Source of the DNA: Daucus carota subsp. sativus
Taxonomy: Eukaryota > Streptophyta > Magnoliopsida > Apiales > Apiaceae
Assembly: GCF_001625215.2 (NCBI RefSeq)
Contig: NC_030389.2
Location: 44,381,454 to 44,445,453 of the forward strand
Direction: 5' to 3'
Length of the DNA: 64,000 bases
The notes beneath the pieces were generated by a model that made no database searches, was not told the origin of the DNA, and saw nothing but the letters and a program-made list of their open reading frames with translations. Shown piece after piece: positions 1 through 11,590 of the stretch (position 1 is the first letter of the stretch; every line of letters starts with the position of its first letter). The position numbers were made by a program, and so were the translations under genes.

Positions 1-1042
1 GGCTTCCTTATAGCAAGATTCTCTGATCCCCCTTTGTACAACCAGTAAAACGCAATCAACGTTCTCTAATGAAAATTCATCAGATGACGAGGGAATAGAG
101 GAAAAGCAAGAACAACAAGCTTATGTATTTCTGTTAAGACAAGTAATACAGAATAAGAACTTGAATGTTTATGCATTGTGACATATACAGTTCCGAAAAT
201 GCTATTATATTAAAAAGCATCAATATTTATAGCCAATACATTTCAAAATCAAGAAAAGAGCAATAACTTTTAGGATGGCCAGTAATTCTTCAGAAACCAT
301 CATAGTGGAAGGCATTATTCTACTATAGTTTTCATCATTTATATATTTTTCGACATCTAAAGAAAGGGTTACAAAAACATCTCTACAGTAAAGAGCAGAA
401 CAAGTTCCGCTGCCTATCACACTAATATCACACCCTGCTTACTAGTAGGATATACCGGCTTTGTTTGGTTTGGTTTGCTACGGGAAAAACTTTGAGCTAA
501 CGAACGAGTACTCTTAGCCTGCCAGCCCGAGTCCTGACTCCTGACATACTTTTCGTTCCCAAGAGAAAACAGAACAATAGACAAACAAGGCTCTTATAGC
601 CAGTTATTATTCAGTTTCTCTAATTCTTTAGCTAATCTTGATTACATTAGGTCCAGAGCAATTTGTGCTTCAATCAGTTTGTCCAAGCCTGATGTGCCAT
701 TAGCAAAAGGCTAAACATATTTAACATTTTGAAACGCTGAGAGTAATGCATAAATTTTTAATAACAATGATTATGATATTTTGCACTTTCGGATTTTGAA
801 CCCTTAATCTTTTGAAAAAAAGCTAAATATAACAAAATTAAGATCAGAAGAATATATAGGACAAAATTTATCATTAAAAATTCTTGAAAATAAAAGTTAC
901 ATTACATTGTTGATCTAAGAATGTAAACTGAAATCTTGTAACCTATGCTACGCGTTTATGATTACAAGGAAAAAAAATTACTTGACAAAAAAAAATTAAA
1001 TTCAGCCTACCTACACATAATTCAGAACAATAAAAAGATGGA
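1..1042. other. Intergenic start of tandem unit 1
   Basis: No gene is supported here. The stretch is an AT-rich intergenic block that recurs, diverged, at about 5,550-6,930 and, truncated, at about 10,345-11,010. Shared landmarks are a CAAGATTCTCTGATCCCC segment near the start, an ACCAGTAAAACGCAATCAA segment, and a later block containing GGTTTGGTTTGCTA. Short reading frames in it are not conserved between the copies. Confidence 0.7.
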
Positions 1043-2224
1043 TCAGTTGAAGAAAACTTTAGGAACTACTTCCCCTATTACTTCCCCTCTTGCATTGCTC
1101 GAATAAGATGTGGCTTTCTTCTTTTCTTGACTCGATCTTAAGTGTATGGTATCCAACACTATGTCTTCGCAGGGCACTGTCTTGCTGCATTCTATCTTCA
1201 CAGCCGTCTCTCTCTTCGAAGTCCCCATTACATTTACAAATTTCACATTACTCACCTTCACAGCCGAATCATGATCTTCGCACTTTTCATGATCACAATA
1301 AAACTGATCAATAATTATAGGATTATCACAATTCTGACAGAGTATATGCTCAAACCTTATGTTCCTGGCATACCCTTTCCCCCCCTGCCATGTCTTAATT
1401 CTAGCACCATTCGTCGTGCCAGTGAACACAGCCCCTATAACTTCAACATCATCGACTTCATCATAATCGCCATGCTTTCCTAAACTCCCTATACTAATCC
1501 CATGACCAGGACCGCATATAATGTCATTGATTCTCAGCTTCTTAGAACCGCCTCCAATAGATATGCAATCGTCTCCGGTCCCTATGTTACAATGCTGAAT
1601 GTGGACATCCGTGGAATCGCCTATATGAATACCATCCGTGTTAGGACTATGACCCGGGGCCTCTATCTTTAAATACGAAAGGTATGCAGTTTGCACCCCA
1701 TTAAGCACAATGTGCATCTTTGGATTATCTTTAAATCTCAATCCACTAAGCCTAACATTCCTAGAATTAGTAACCCTCAACGCAGCAGGCTTGTCTTTAC
1801 CGCGCTTCATGTCCCACCATTTTTGCCCGCGTCCAGAGATTGTTCCAGAGCCAGAGACCTCAATTCCATCAATATGAGAGAAGTGTAACCAAGTATCACA
1901 ATTATCAGAACCACACTTCCAATTTTTAGGCTCACTAGGCGCGGTGATTGTGCCATTGATCTCCACTCTCACGAATTCTGCCTTGCATGGGCCTTTAAGA
2001 AGCAGAGGTTGAGTCAGAAACACGCGATTTGGAGGAAAGTACATGGTTGCTGAGGAAGCAGATAATTTGCATGTGGCCTCCCATGCTTTCAACAAACTAC
2101 TAGTATCGTCGTTGAGGCCATCGCCGATTGCACCATAGGAGAGAACATTATTCACCACTGGTTTACTTAAAACTACAGGAAGAAGAAGCAGAAATATAAA
2201 GACCTTAAGAAAGCTTAGCATCAT
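1043..2224 (-). CDS. Polygalacturonase (GH28), copy 1, intronless
   Basis: This encodes a secreted glycoside hydrolase family 28 protein of 393 residues that would hydrolyse alpha-1,4 galacturonan in cell-wall pectin. A hydrophobic signal peptide occupies residues 1-20, followed by the family opening VLSYGAIGDG. All four GH28 signature blocks are present: NTDG (195-198), GDDC (217-220), GHG (240-242) and RIK (275-277). They supply the catalytic aspartates, the histidine and the substrate-binding Arg/Lys. The length is normal for plant exo-type polygalacturonases, but the gene has no intron, whereas many family members have several; this suggests an old retroposition or intron loss. The start is the first of two adjacent ATGs. 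It is about 95% identical by eye to the copy at 6,931. Exo versus endo activity cannot be settled from motifs alone. Confidence 0.95.
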   Translation of the reverse strand: MMLSFLKVFIFLLLLPVVLSKPVVNNVLSYGAIGDGLNDDTSSLLKAWEATCKLSASSATMYFPPNRVFLTQPLLLKGPCKAEFVRVEINGTITAPSEPKNWKCGSDNCDTWLHFSHIDGIEVSGSGTISGRGQKWWDMKRGKDKPAALRVTNSRNVRLSGLRFKDNPKMHIVLNGVQTAYLSYLKIEAPGHSPNTDGIHIGDSTDVHIQHCNIGTGDDCISIGGGSKKLRINDIICGPGHGISIGSLGKHGDYDEVDDVEVIGAVFTGTTNGARIKTWQGGKGYARNIRFEHILCQNCDNPIIIDQFYCDHEKCEDHDSAVKVSNVKFVNVMGTSKRETAVKIECSKTVPCEDIVLDTIHLRSSQEKKKATSYSSNARGEVIGEVVPKVFFN

Positions 2225-2677
2225 GATGAACTCTTTACGAACGCTTAATATATTTCTAACTTGTTGATTGTATTTAAGAATGTATCGTAGAATATGAAAA
2301 TTGTTGAGAGGGATCGTTGAATTTATAGAAGATCGAACATTCAGATTTTTAAGAGAGGAAGAACACTATTCATTCTAATTTCTTCTCTTATTAGGAACAG
2401 TAATTCTAAGAACTCGAATCGGCTTATAAGAAATTTATAGAACTTCTTCTCTGATTAGAAGTGGCAGTAATAAGACTTGATTCTGCCGATATGAAATATA
2501 ATTTCTTCTCGTGTGAGAAGCCGGCTGACCAGCAGCTCTGGTTTAAATGAATTATTTTATTTAAATAAATTATTTATGTTATTATTTATTAGAAGTATAA
2601 TGTTTTTTATTAATATATTTATTTAAATTGTTATTATTCAGATATTAAATATTTATATTAACATTTGATTCTATTTT

Positions 2678-3347
2678 TACATTATAATTAAAAAGAAAGT
2701 TTTCTTTTTTCTCTCTTCTCTCTAGCCGCCTCCCTCTTTTCATTCTCGACGGGGCTTCCATCGGTTTTCCGGTGGAAAGCCCCAAATCTTTCCGTTTGAT
2801 TGCTAGTTCTTATTGTTCTTGCTTTTTCATTGATTTTCTTAATAAATCTCCTTCTTCAAGAGGGAAAGTTTCTTAGATCTATATCACCGGAACTTTTGAT
2901 TTTCGTTCATATTCGCTTCCAGAGAGCTTTTTGGATTTGTGGGTGGATCGATTATCTCCTACTTGTCGTGGTGCAGATCTAATTGCTTTAGTTTTTAGTT
3001 GGATTTTCTCTAGTTTATTTTGATTATAATTTGATTTCTCTCCCTGGTGAGAGTGTGTGATTTTTCTCTCCTCTTTTGTGAGAGTTGGTTTGGATTCATC
3101 GATAAAAGCCTTCGGGAATTGCATTTGTGGTTGATAGCTCAAACGGAGTTTTTGAAAAAGATGGTGAACACAGAGCAAGGATCTATACATGTACCATCGT
3201 CAATTTCAACATCGCTTATTTGTCTCATCTTGGTTATGAAGACAGGCATGTTAATTTTTTCTATGTTTGTTCGATTCGATCATTCTTGTAGATGCCGTAT
3301 GGCTATTATTTAATGAATTATTTTCTTTTCTTCAAAAAAAAAAAAAA
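2678..3347 (+). mobile_element. Poly(A)-tailed LINE-like retroposon with 17-bp target duplication
   Basis: The insertion ends in a run of 14 A and is bracketed by a perfect 17-bp direct repeat, ACATTTGATTCTATTTT, at 2,661-2,677 and 3,348-3,364. That is the signature of target-primed reverse transcription. Its 3' end (GTAGATGCCGTATGGC, then AATGAATT, a T-rich stretch, TC and poly-A) resembles the ends of plant L1-type LINEs. It recurs at 61,231-61,286 with the same TGTGAGAGTTGGTTT segment upstream. No reverse transcriptase is encoded, so this is a non-autonomous or 5'-truncated copy. It is absent from tandem unit 2, so it arrived after the polygalacturonase duplication. Confidence 0.8.
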
Positions 3348-3391
3348 ACATTTGATTCTATTTTAGTTCTTAATTTATTCTCAAATACATA

Positions 3392-3642
3392 CTCCCTCCG
3401 TCCCCCTCATTTGTTTACATTGGGGGACGGGGGCGCGGCACGCATTCTAATGCTCTCGTAAAATGTAGTTTAATTAATTATTTTGAACTTTTTTTTCTTC
3501 TGAATAAAAATTTGATGTTTAAATTTTTATGCAAAAAAGAAAAAATTTAAAAATAAGCTACAAAACTATGTTTTATATATGCCTTAAAATGCGTGTCGAG
3601 CAGTGTGAAAAAACTGTAAACAAATGAGAGGGACAAAGGGAG
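3392..3642. mobile_element. Stowaway-type MITE (Tc1/mariner)
   Basis: The 251-bp element begins CTCCCTCCGTCCCCCTCATT and ends with a near-inverse copy (ATGAGAGGGACAAAGGGAG). It is flanked by TA on both sides (3,390-3,391 and 3,643-3,644). It has no coding capacity. It lies just beyond the retroposon and is also missing from tandem unit 2. Confidence 0.85.
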
Positions 3643-4781
3643 TAACATGTATTTATTTTAGAATGATATGTTTATTTTAGTAAAATAATTATGTTATTTT
3701 ATGATTTTTAAAGAGAGAATAAATATTCAGAATCAATAAAATAAATTCAAGTATAGGATTCTTAAATTATAAAAAATCTCTAAAAATCTCTTAGAACTTT
3801 ATTTTTCTATTTACTTATACAGAGATCTTTATTTTTCTACTTGCTCTTGGAGACCGAAAGGTGTTGCTCTTTCAGAATTTTGATTCTTCGTATAATTTTC
3901 TACATAGGTAGAAAGGACTACAAAAAACAGCTCTACACTAAAGAGTAGAATAAGTTGCTCTGCATATCACACTCATATCAAACCCTGCTTTCTCGGCAGG
4001 ATACCCCTTATACCGGCTTTGTTTGGTTTGGTTTGCTACGCGGAAAAACTTGAGCTGATGAACTAGTGCTCTTCGCATGCCAGCCCCAGTCCTGACATAC
4101 TTTTCTTTCCAAAGAGAAAACAGAACATCAGATAAACAAGACCCTGTAGCCACTTTTTATTCAGTTTCTATAATTTTGCACCTATTCTTGATTACATTAG
4201 GTCCCGGCAATGTCTGAGCAATCTCCGATGGGGTTGGCTAATCTGATTGGCCATAATGATTGTTAAAATATTATAATTTGAAGTTCATCCGGACCTAGAG
4301 TAGAACTCAGGACGAATCTGATTCCACTGCTAATTGAACCTTGCTGCACCCTTTTGCTGCCATCATCGGAACCTGAAAGGTCATGAACCTATCTTTTCTT
4401 TCATTGCCAAATATAGAGGTGTCAAGGTTCATCTTAGTCACTTGTATCCGCGACTTGCTTACTTCTGTCACTAAAAAATTTAAGAACCAATTGTTCCTAT
4501 TATGAAAAGAGAGTGAAGTAATAGTATCTTGAAGATGCTTTTACAAGGAGTGCACTATAGCAGGAATACTACTACCGGAGAAAATACAATCTGACCTTAA
4601 AATGAGATTCGCCTGCAAGACGACAGTGCAGCCTTGTATGAAGATAGTTTAAGAAAACTTACTTGAAAACGGATAAGAGAGGCCAAAGATAAATTCACCT
4701 GTAGGATCCCAAGTACTTGTGAAAGATAGGAGTGCAGTTGAATAGGTGGAAGATGTTATGCAACGTCTTCTCCTCACCACT

Positions 4782-4873
4782 GATTGTTCCCTCAATTTCC
4801 CTCAATGTAGTAATAAAGTCGTATTGCAGTACTAAAACATCCATTACGACACTGAGGGAAATTGAGGAACAAG
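4782..4873. repeat. Foldback hairpin in unit 1
   Basis: Two arms of about 32 nt, starting GATTGTTCCCTCAATTTCCC on the left and ending GGGAAATTGAGGAACAAGC on the right, are near-perfect inverse complements around a loop of about 28 nt (4,815-4,842). Arms 4,790-4,814 and 4,843-4,867 differ at three positions. The same foldback is kept in unit 2 at 9,352-9,441. It could be a minimal MITE or a hairpin RNA source. Confidence 0.7.
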
Positions 4874-6326
4874 CTGTGGAAAGTGTACTAGCCCCTCCTC
4901 CATGAAACAAGCTTCAAAGTGTTAAAAGACTCTGAATACAATCTTTCAGTCAGTGCCATGATTTTATAGACAGATAATAATAATCACCACACTAACTACA
5001 AAGTAGGGTCAGAGAGACCAATACATGAGTAAACTGATGCCCTTTCCAAGTAATCGGGGTACTGTTTGTTTTTGTGAAAACTTGCAACTTCTAAAAAAAT
5101 AAGAAAGGTTTTAAAATAGTTAATAAAAATATAATTGGACAAACTCAGGGTGGGGGTTGGGGTGACACTTTTGAATTTCAGGTCGTGTTTGTAAATGTGT
5201 TGATTCCGCGTTGTTTAAATTCTATTAAAATATGATAAAAACGAGGACATCCTGAGAGAACATTCTTTAACTTATATTCTAAACCTTAATCTGAATTTTG
5301 AGGACCATGTGTCTTGGGTTCTGTATTTTCTTTTGACCAAATTTTTATCAGTGCCTGTTCTCCACTAATACAAAAGCTATTTCCAGAGACGTACCGAGTA
5401 CTCATCAGGAATGCATCTGAACAAAAATGAAGTGCTGCAATATTAAAGAATGAAACAGTTTTCGCTGAATATAAGTATAGTGATGACTGATGACATAGTG
5501 TGATGACACTATAAAAAGATAAAATAAGATTAGCTGGGCGTCATGATAGCAAGATTCTCTGATCCCCCTTTCTATCACCAGTAAAACGCAATCAACGTTC
5601 TCTAATAAAAATTCATCAGATGACTGATGACGAGGGGTAGAGAAACAAGCTTATATAATTCTGTTAAGACAAGTAATACTGATAAAGAATTTGAATGTTG
5701 TGCATTGTGACATATACAGTTCTGAAAATGCTATTATTTTCAAAAGCAACAATACTTATAGCCAATACATGTCAAAATCAAGAAAAGAGCAAAAACTTTT
5801 AGGATGGCCAGTAATTCTTCAGAAACTATCATAGTGGAAGGCATTGTTCTTCTATAATTTCATAATTTATATATTTTTCTACATCTTTAGTAATAATTTA
5901 CTTATCTAAAGAAGGGTTACAAAAACATCTCTACTGCAAAGAGTAAACAAGTTCCGCTGCCTATCACACTCATATCAAACCCTGCTTCCTAGTAGGATAT
6001 ACCGGCTTTGTTTTGTTTGGTTTCGTTTGCTACAGGGAAACACTTGAGCTGGTGAACGAGTACTCTTCGCATGCCAGCCCAGGTCCTGATTCCTGACATA
6101 CTTTTCGCTCCCAAGAGAAAACAGAACAATAGACAAACAAGGCCTTAGATGCAGTTACTATATATTCGGTTTCTGTAATTCTTCAGCTATTCTTGATTAC
6201 ATTAGGTCCATGGCAATTTGTGAGCAATCTCCAGTGGGGTTGGCTATTTTGACTGGCTATAATGACTGTTAAAATACTGGTTAGGAAAAACCGAAAAAGG
6301 TGTTTAATTCCAGTGGGGTTATTATA

Positions 6327-6535
6327 GCAGCAGAAGGGTGCAACTAGTAAGGTCTAATTAGTGGTAGAATCAGATTCGTCCTGATTTCAACTCTAGTTCT
6401 GGACTTCTGCTTGAACTTCAAATTAATATATAAAAGTTCAAATCTAGGTGGTTCTTTAAAGAAAGCCTTCAACATTTGTTGAAGAATCCTAGTTCCGTGA
6501 CTGGTCCGATGACCTTGGACATGGCAGAAGCAATT
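6327..6535. repeat. Left arm of inverted repeat flanking polygalacturonase 2
   Basis: This segment is the reverse complement, with scattered differences, of 8,835-9,028. Landmarks are GCAGCAGAAGGGTGCA here against TGCACCCTTTTGCTGC there, and GGCAGAAGCAATT here against AATTGCTTCTGCC there. The equivalent place in unit 1 (about 650-690) lacks the segment, so either unit 2 gained it or unit 1 lost it. The two arms enclose the whole copy-2 gene. Confidence 0.75.
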
Positions 6536-6930
6536 AACATGAGAGAGGCATTAACAATGGCTGTGCTTGAATCATTTTGTCAAAGCCTGATGTGCCATTA
6601 GCAATTCAATAAGGTAGTGCAAAAGGTTAACCATGTTAATCATATTGAACGCTCAGAGTAATGCATAATTTTTCAAGAACAATGATTGTCATATTTTGAA
6701 CCCTTAATCTTATGGGAAAGAAGAGCTAAATATAACAATATTAAGATCAGAACTACTGAACTATGTATAGCACAAAATTTTGCCATTAAAAAAATTTGAA
6801 AATAAAAGTCACATTACATGTTGATCTAAGAATGTGAACTGAAATCTCATAATCTATGCTACGACCTTCATGATTACAAGAAAGTAAAATTTTACTTGAC
6901 ATAAAAAAAGAAAAAATTCAGCCTACGTAT

Positions 6931-8109
6931 TTAATTCAGAACAATTTTAGGAACAACTTCCCCTCTTACTTCCCCTCTTGCATTGCTGGAATAAGATGTG
7001 GCTTTCTTCTTTTCTTGACTCGATCTTAAGTGTATAGTATCCAACACTATGTCTTCGCATGGCACTGTCTTGCTGCATTCTATCTTCACTGCTGTCTCTC
7101 TCTTCGACGTCCCCATTACATTAACAAATTTCACATTACTCACCTTCACAGCCGAATCATGATCTTCGCACTTTTCATGATCACAATAAAACTGATCAAT
7201 AATTATAGGATTATCACAATTCTGACAGAGTATATGCTCAAACCTTATGTTCCTGGCATACCCTTTTCCCCCCTGCCATGTCTTAATTCTAGCACCATTC
7301 GTCGTGCCAGTGAACACAGCGCCTACAATCTCAACATCATCGACTTCATCATAATCACCATGCTTCCCTAAACTCCCTACACTTATCCCATGACCAGGCC
7401 CGCAAATAATGTCATTGATTCTCAGCTTCTTAGAACCGCCTCCAATAGATATGCAATCGTCTCCGGTCCCTATGTTACAATGCTGAATGTGGACATCTGT
7501 GGAGTCGCCTATATGAATTCCATCCGTGTTAGGACTATGACTCGGAGCCTCTATCTTTAAATAAGAGAGGTATGCAGTTTGCACCCCATTAAGCACAATG
7601 TGCATCTTTGGATTATCTTTAAATCTCAATCCACTAAGCCCAATATTCTTAGAATTAGTAATCCTCAAAGCAGCAGGCTTGTCTTTACCGCGCTTAATGT
7701 CCCACCATTTTTGGCCGCGTCCAGAGATTGTTCCAGAGCCAGAGATCTCAAGTCCATCAATGTGAGAGAAGTGTAACCAAGTATCACAATTATCAGAACC
7801 ACACTTCCAATTTTTAGGCTCACTTGGCGCGGTGATTGTGCCATTGATCTCCACTCTCACCACATCCGCCTTGCATGGGCCTTTAAGAAGCAGAGGATGA
7901 GTCAGAAACATGCGATTTGGAGGAAAGTACATGGTTGCAGAGGAAGAAGATGATTTGCATGTGGCCTCCCATGCTTTCAACAAACTACTAGTATCGTCTT
8001 TGAGGCCATCGCCGATTGCACCATAGGAGAGAACATTATTCACCACCGGTTTACTTAAAACTAGAGGAAGAACAAGCAGTAAAATAAAAACCTTAAGAAA
8101 GCTAAGCAT
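6931..8109 (-). CDS. Polygalacturonase (GH28), copy 2, intronless
   Basis: This is a secreted GH28 pectin hydrolase of 392 residues, the tandem paralogue of the gene at 1,043. The signal peptide (residues 1-19) and the NTDG, GDDC, GHG and RIK catalytic blocks are all intact, each one residue earlier than in copy 1 because this copy starts with a single Met. Most differences are conservative; one is GHSPNTDG in copy 1 against SHSPNTDG here. The reading frame has no stops or frameshifts, so both copies look functional. The proximal promoters are still nearly identical for about 200 bp upstream of the ATG, including a CTTAAATACAATCAAC stretch, so overlapping expression is likely. The gene is enclosed by the inverted repeat arms at 6,327-6,535 and 8,835-9,028. 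Confidence 0.95.
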   Translation of the reverse strand: MLSFLKVFILLLVLPLVLSKPVVNNVLSYGAIGDGLKDDTSSLLKAWEATCKSSSSSATMYFPPNRMFLTHPLLLKGPCKADVVRVEINGTITAPSEPKNWKCGSDNCDTWLHFSHIDGLEISGSGTISGRGQKWWDIKRGKDKPAALRITNSKNIGLSGLRFKDNPKMHIVLNGVQTAYLSYLKIEAPSHSPNTDGIHIGDSTDVHIQHCNIGTGDDCISIGGGSKKLRINDIICGPGHGISVGSLGKHGDYDEVDDVEIVGAVFTGTTNGARIKTWQGGKGYARNIRFEHILCQNCDNPIIIDQFYCDHEKCEDHDSAVKVSNVKFVNVMGTSKRETAVKIECSKTVPCEDIVLDTIHLRSSQEKKKATSYSSNARGEVRGEVVPKIVLN

Positions 8110-8834
8110 GATGAACTCTTTACGGACGCTTAATATATTTCTAACTTGTTGATTGTATTTAAGAAGGGATCGTAGAATATGAAAATTGTTGAGAGGGATC
8201 GTTGAATTTATAGAAGATCGGCATTCAGATTTCTAAGAGAGGAAGAACACTACTCATTCTAATTTCTTCTCTTATTAGAATTAAAGCAGTAATTTAAGAA
8301 CTTCGAATCGGCTTATAAGAAATTTATATAACTTCTTCTCTTATTAGAAGTTGTAGTTCTGAATTCTGATGACTATTATATTTCGTATAGGATGTACTAC
8401 TTCTCAAGCAGCAGTGATAACCACCGGCGCGGGGTTTAAATAAATTATTTTATTGAAATCAATTAATTAATTTTATTATTTATTAAATTTAGAATATTTT
8501 ATTTGATTCCGTTGCAAAAAAACATCTCTACAGTACAGAGTAGAACAGTTCCGCTGCATATCACTCAAATCAAACCCTGCTTACTCGTACGATATACTGG
8601 CTATGTTTGGTTTGGTTTGCTATGCGGAAAATCTTGAGCTGATGAACTAGTACTCTTCGCAAGTCAGCCCCAGCCATGACATTGTTTCTTTACAAATAGA
8701 AAACAGAACAGCAGATAAACAAGACCCTATAGCCAGTTTTTATTCAGATTCTATAGTTCTTCTGCTATTCTTGATTACATTAGGTCCAGGGCAATGTCTA
8801 AGCAATCTCCGGTGGGGTTGGCTAATCTGACGTA

Positions 8835-9028
8835 AATTGCTTCTGCCATGTTCAGGGTGATCGGACCAGTCACGGAACCAGGATTTTTCAACAAATGTCG
8901 AAGGCTTTCTTTAAAGAACCGCCTGAATTTGAACTTTTATATTATAATTTCAGGGTCATCCGGAACTAGAGAACTCAGGACGAATCTGATTCCACCGCTA
9001 ATTGGACCTTGCTGCACCCTTTTGCTGC
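8835..9028. repeat. Right arm of inverted repeat flanking polygalacturonase 2
   Basis: This is the reverse-complement partner of 6,327-6,535. A shortened version of its distal part (CAGGACGAATCTGATTCCAC and following) is also in unit 1 at about 4,310-4,362. Confidence 0.75.
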
Positions 9029-9351
9029 ATCATCGGAACCTGAATCGTCACGAACCTATCTTTTCTTTCATTGCCAAATATGGAGGTGTCAAGGTTCATC
9101 TTAGTCACTTGTATCCGCGACTTGCTTACTTCTGTCACTAAAAAAATTAAGAACCAATTATTTCTAGTACATATAGAGAGTGAACTAATAGTATCTTGGA
9201 GATGCTTTTACAAAGAGTGCACAATAGCAGGAACACTACTGTCGGAGAAAATAAAAGCTGACCTTAAAATGAGATCCGCCAAAGATAACTTCACCTCTAG
9301 GATCCCAAGTACTCGCGAAAGATGGGAGTGCAACGTCTCCTTCTCACCATT

Positions 9352-9441
9352 GATTGTTCCCTCAATTTCCCTCAATGTAGTAATAGAATCGCCCCGCCAG
9401 CACAGACATTCATTACGACACTGAGGGAAATTGAGGAACAA
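9352..9441. repeat. Foldback hairpin in unit 2
   Basis: This is the counterpart of the hairpin at 4,782-4,873. Both arms are preserved (CTCAATTTCCCTCAATGTAG against CATTACGACACTGAGGGAAA) while the loop sequence has diverged. Conserved arms around a changing loop are the pattern expected if the stem matters. Confidence 0.7.
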
Positions 9442-11590
9442 GCTGTGGAGAGTGTAATAGCCCCTCCTCCTTCATGAAAGAAGCTTCAAGTGTTGGAATA
9501 CTCTGAATGCAATCTTTCAGTCAGTGCCATGATTTTATAGACAGATAATAACCACCACACTAACTAGGAAGTAGGGTCAGAGAGAATACTATATAAGTAA
9601 ACCTGATGCCTGCTCCAAGTAATACCGGAACTGTTGGTTTTTGTGAAAACTCCCGACTTTTGAAAGAAATAAGCGAAATTTAAAAGAAAAATTAAAAAAA
9701 AATATGTGATCGTAAAAACTCAGGGCCGATTGGGGTGACAGTTTCGAATTTTGGGTCGTGTTTGTAAATATAGTCTGGGTCCTAGACATATATATTGTCG
9801 GTAGCGTACGTTCATCTGAGAAAAAGTGTTGAATAACTTAATCCTAAGTTTTTAAGTCTTTGATGTATATACAGGAGATGTTAAAATATCATTCAGCGGA
9901 AAATTGCCTCTATTCTAGAGTGTTTCACATCCATCACTTTTTCCCTGCTAAATGTATATGTTCCAGACTAGCTGCCTTGTAAATGTGTTGATTCCGTGTT
10001 GTTCAGACTCTACTGAAATATGATAAAAATTGAACATCATAAGAGAAATTACTTTAACTGATACTTTAACTCATATTTTAAGTCTCAAATTCAATTTCGA
10101 GGACCAAGTGTCTTAGGTTCTGTACTTTCTTTTGACCAAATTATTATCAGTACCTATTCTCCACTGATGCAAAAGCTATTTCCAGAGACAGGGAGTACTC
10201 AGGAATGCATCTGAACAAGAATAAAGTGCTGCAATATTACAGGAGGAATAAAGCATAAAGAATGGAACAGTTTTCACTGAATCTGAATAGAGTGATGACA
10301 TAGTGTATCACACTATAAAAAGATCGAATACGATTAGTTGGGCAACATCATAGTCAGATTCTCCGATTCCCCTTTCTACAACCAGTAAAACGCAATCAAA
10401 GTTCTCTAATGAAAATTCATCATATGACAAGGGAATAGAGGAAAAGCTAGAAAAACAAGCTTATATTATTGGGGTTCAGGTCTCTGACGTTCAGCACAAA
10501 AAAAAACGCCGAACAGCTTAACCATTTCATTTATGCTACAGTATCTTTCGGCGGAAAATCGCCTTATCCTAGTGTTTTTCACGTCCAGTGCTTTTCTTCC
10601 GCTGGATGTATATTACAGTAATTCGTATATTCTGGACCAGCGACCATATTATCATGTCAAGAAAAGTGAGAGAGGTGAAGAACTTGCATGTTTGTGCAAT
10701 GTGACATATACACTTCTAAATATGCTACTATTTTAAAAAGCATCAAGATCAATAGCCAGTACATGTTAAATCAGGAAAAGAGCAATAACTTTTACTCCTT
10801 TTAGGATGGCCACTAATTCTACAGAAACTATTATAGTGGAAGGCATTGTTCTTCTAGAATTTTCATCATTTATATATTTCTACATCTTTTGTAATAATTT
10901 ACTTGTCTAAGAAGAGGGTTACCAAAAAACATCTCTACTGTAAAGAGTGGTTCCAGTCTATCAGACCCATATAAAACCCCTCGGATATACTGGGTATGTT
11001 TGGTTTGATCCGCAAGATAACACCTTAGACACAGAGTTTTTGTAATCAGAACAAACTATTTCAACAAAAAGTCGAAGCAGTCTTTGGCAAAGTTTAGGCT
11101 TTGCATAGGCACTGATGGTAGAAAATTACTATTCACGAATTCAGGCAGATAACTTTTGTATCATAGGCTTGCTTCCTATCAAGACTCGGAAGGTTCATAT
11201 CTACAAGGTACCACTAATATATATACAGCAAATCCACAGAATAAAAGATTGATAATATTATAGTAAATCATAAGTATGTGCAGTCTTTTCTTATACATTC
11301 TGTTGCATGAAGGAAATAACATTACGCGTTTACAAAGAAGAGGAATAACTAGATAACAGCAACCCTTGCGACTGAAATCATTGTGTTCAAAGTGACATGA
11401 CAAATCTCTAGCCTAAAGCATAATAAAAAAGAAGAGAAACAAGGCTACACACGGGGCATCAAATATTTCTTATAAGCAGATTCATTTGTCAGTTGCAACA
11501 ATGTGACAACTGGAGAAACCATAGGAATTCAGTAATTTTCTTTCACCTCTTCAGGATAACTTTTATAGAACTTCACTTTTTTGTGTGCAG

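Larger units (their letters stand above)
3643..6930. other. Intergenic DNA between polygalacturonase copies
   Basis: No gene is supported. About 3,900-5,540 is paralogous to 8,510-10,340 (same order and orientation) and closes unit 1. From about 5,550, unit 2 opens with sequence matching 1-1,040. The block with GGTTTGGTTTGCTA occurs in both halves of each unit, at about 450, 4,020, 6,010 and 8,600, with a truncated trace near 10,990, so the unit is itself built from an older duplication. Confidence 0.65.
8110..11590. other. Intergenic DNA: end of unit 2 and truncated unit 3
   Basis: 8,510-10,340 is the counterpart of 3,900-5,540. At about 10,345 a third copy of the unit opens (matching 1 and 5,550) but breaks down by about 11,030, before any polygalacturonase sequence. 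11,030-11,590 shows nothing recognisable. No gene is supported in this stretch. Confidence 0.6.

Noticed and set aside
1090-1483. Plus-strand open frames opposite polygalacturonase 1 (and the same at 7,030-7,371)
   Set aside because: They are shadows of the strongly conserved minus-strand gene and match no family.
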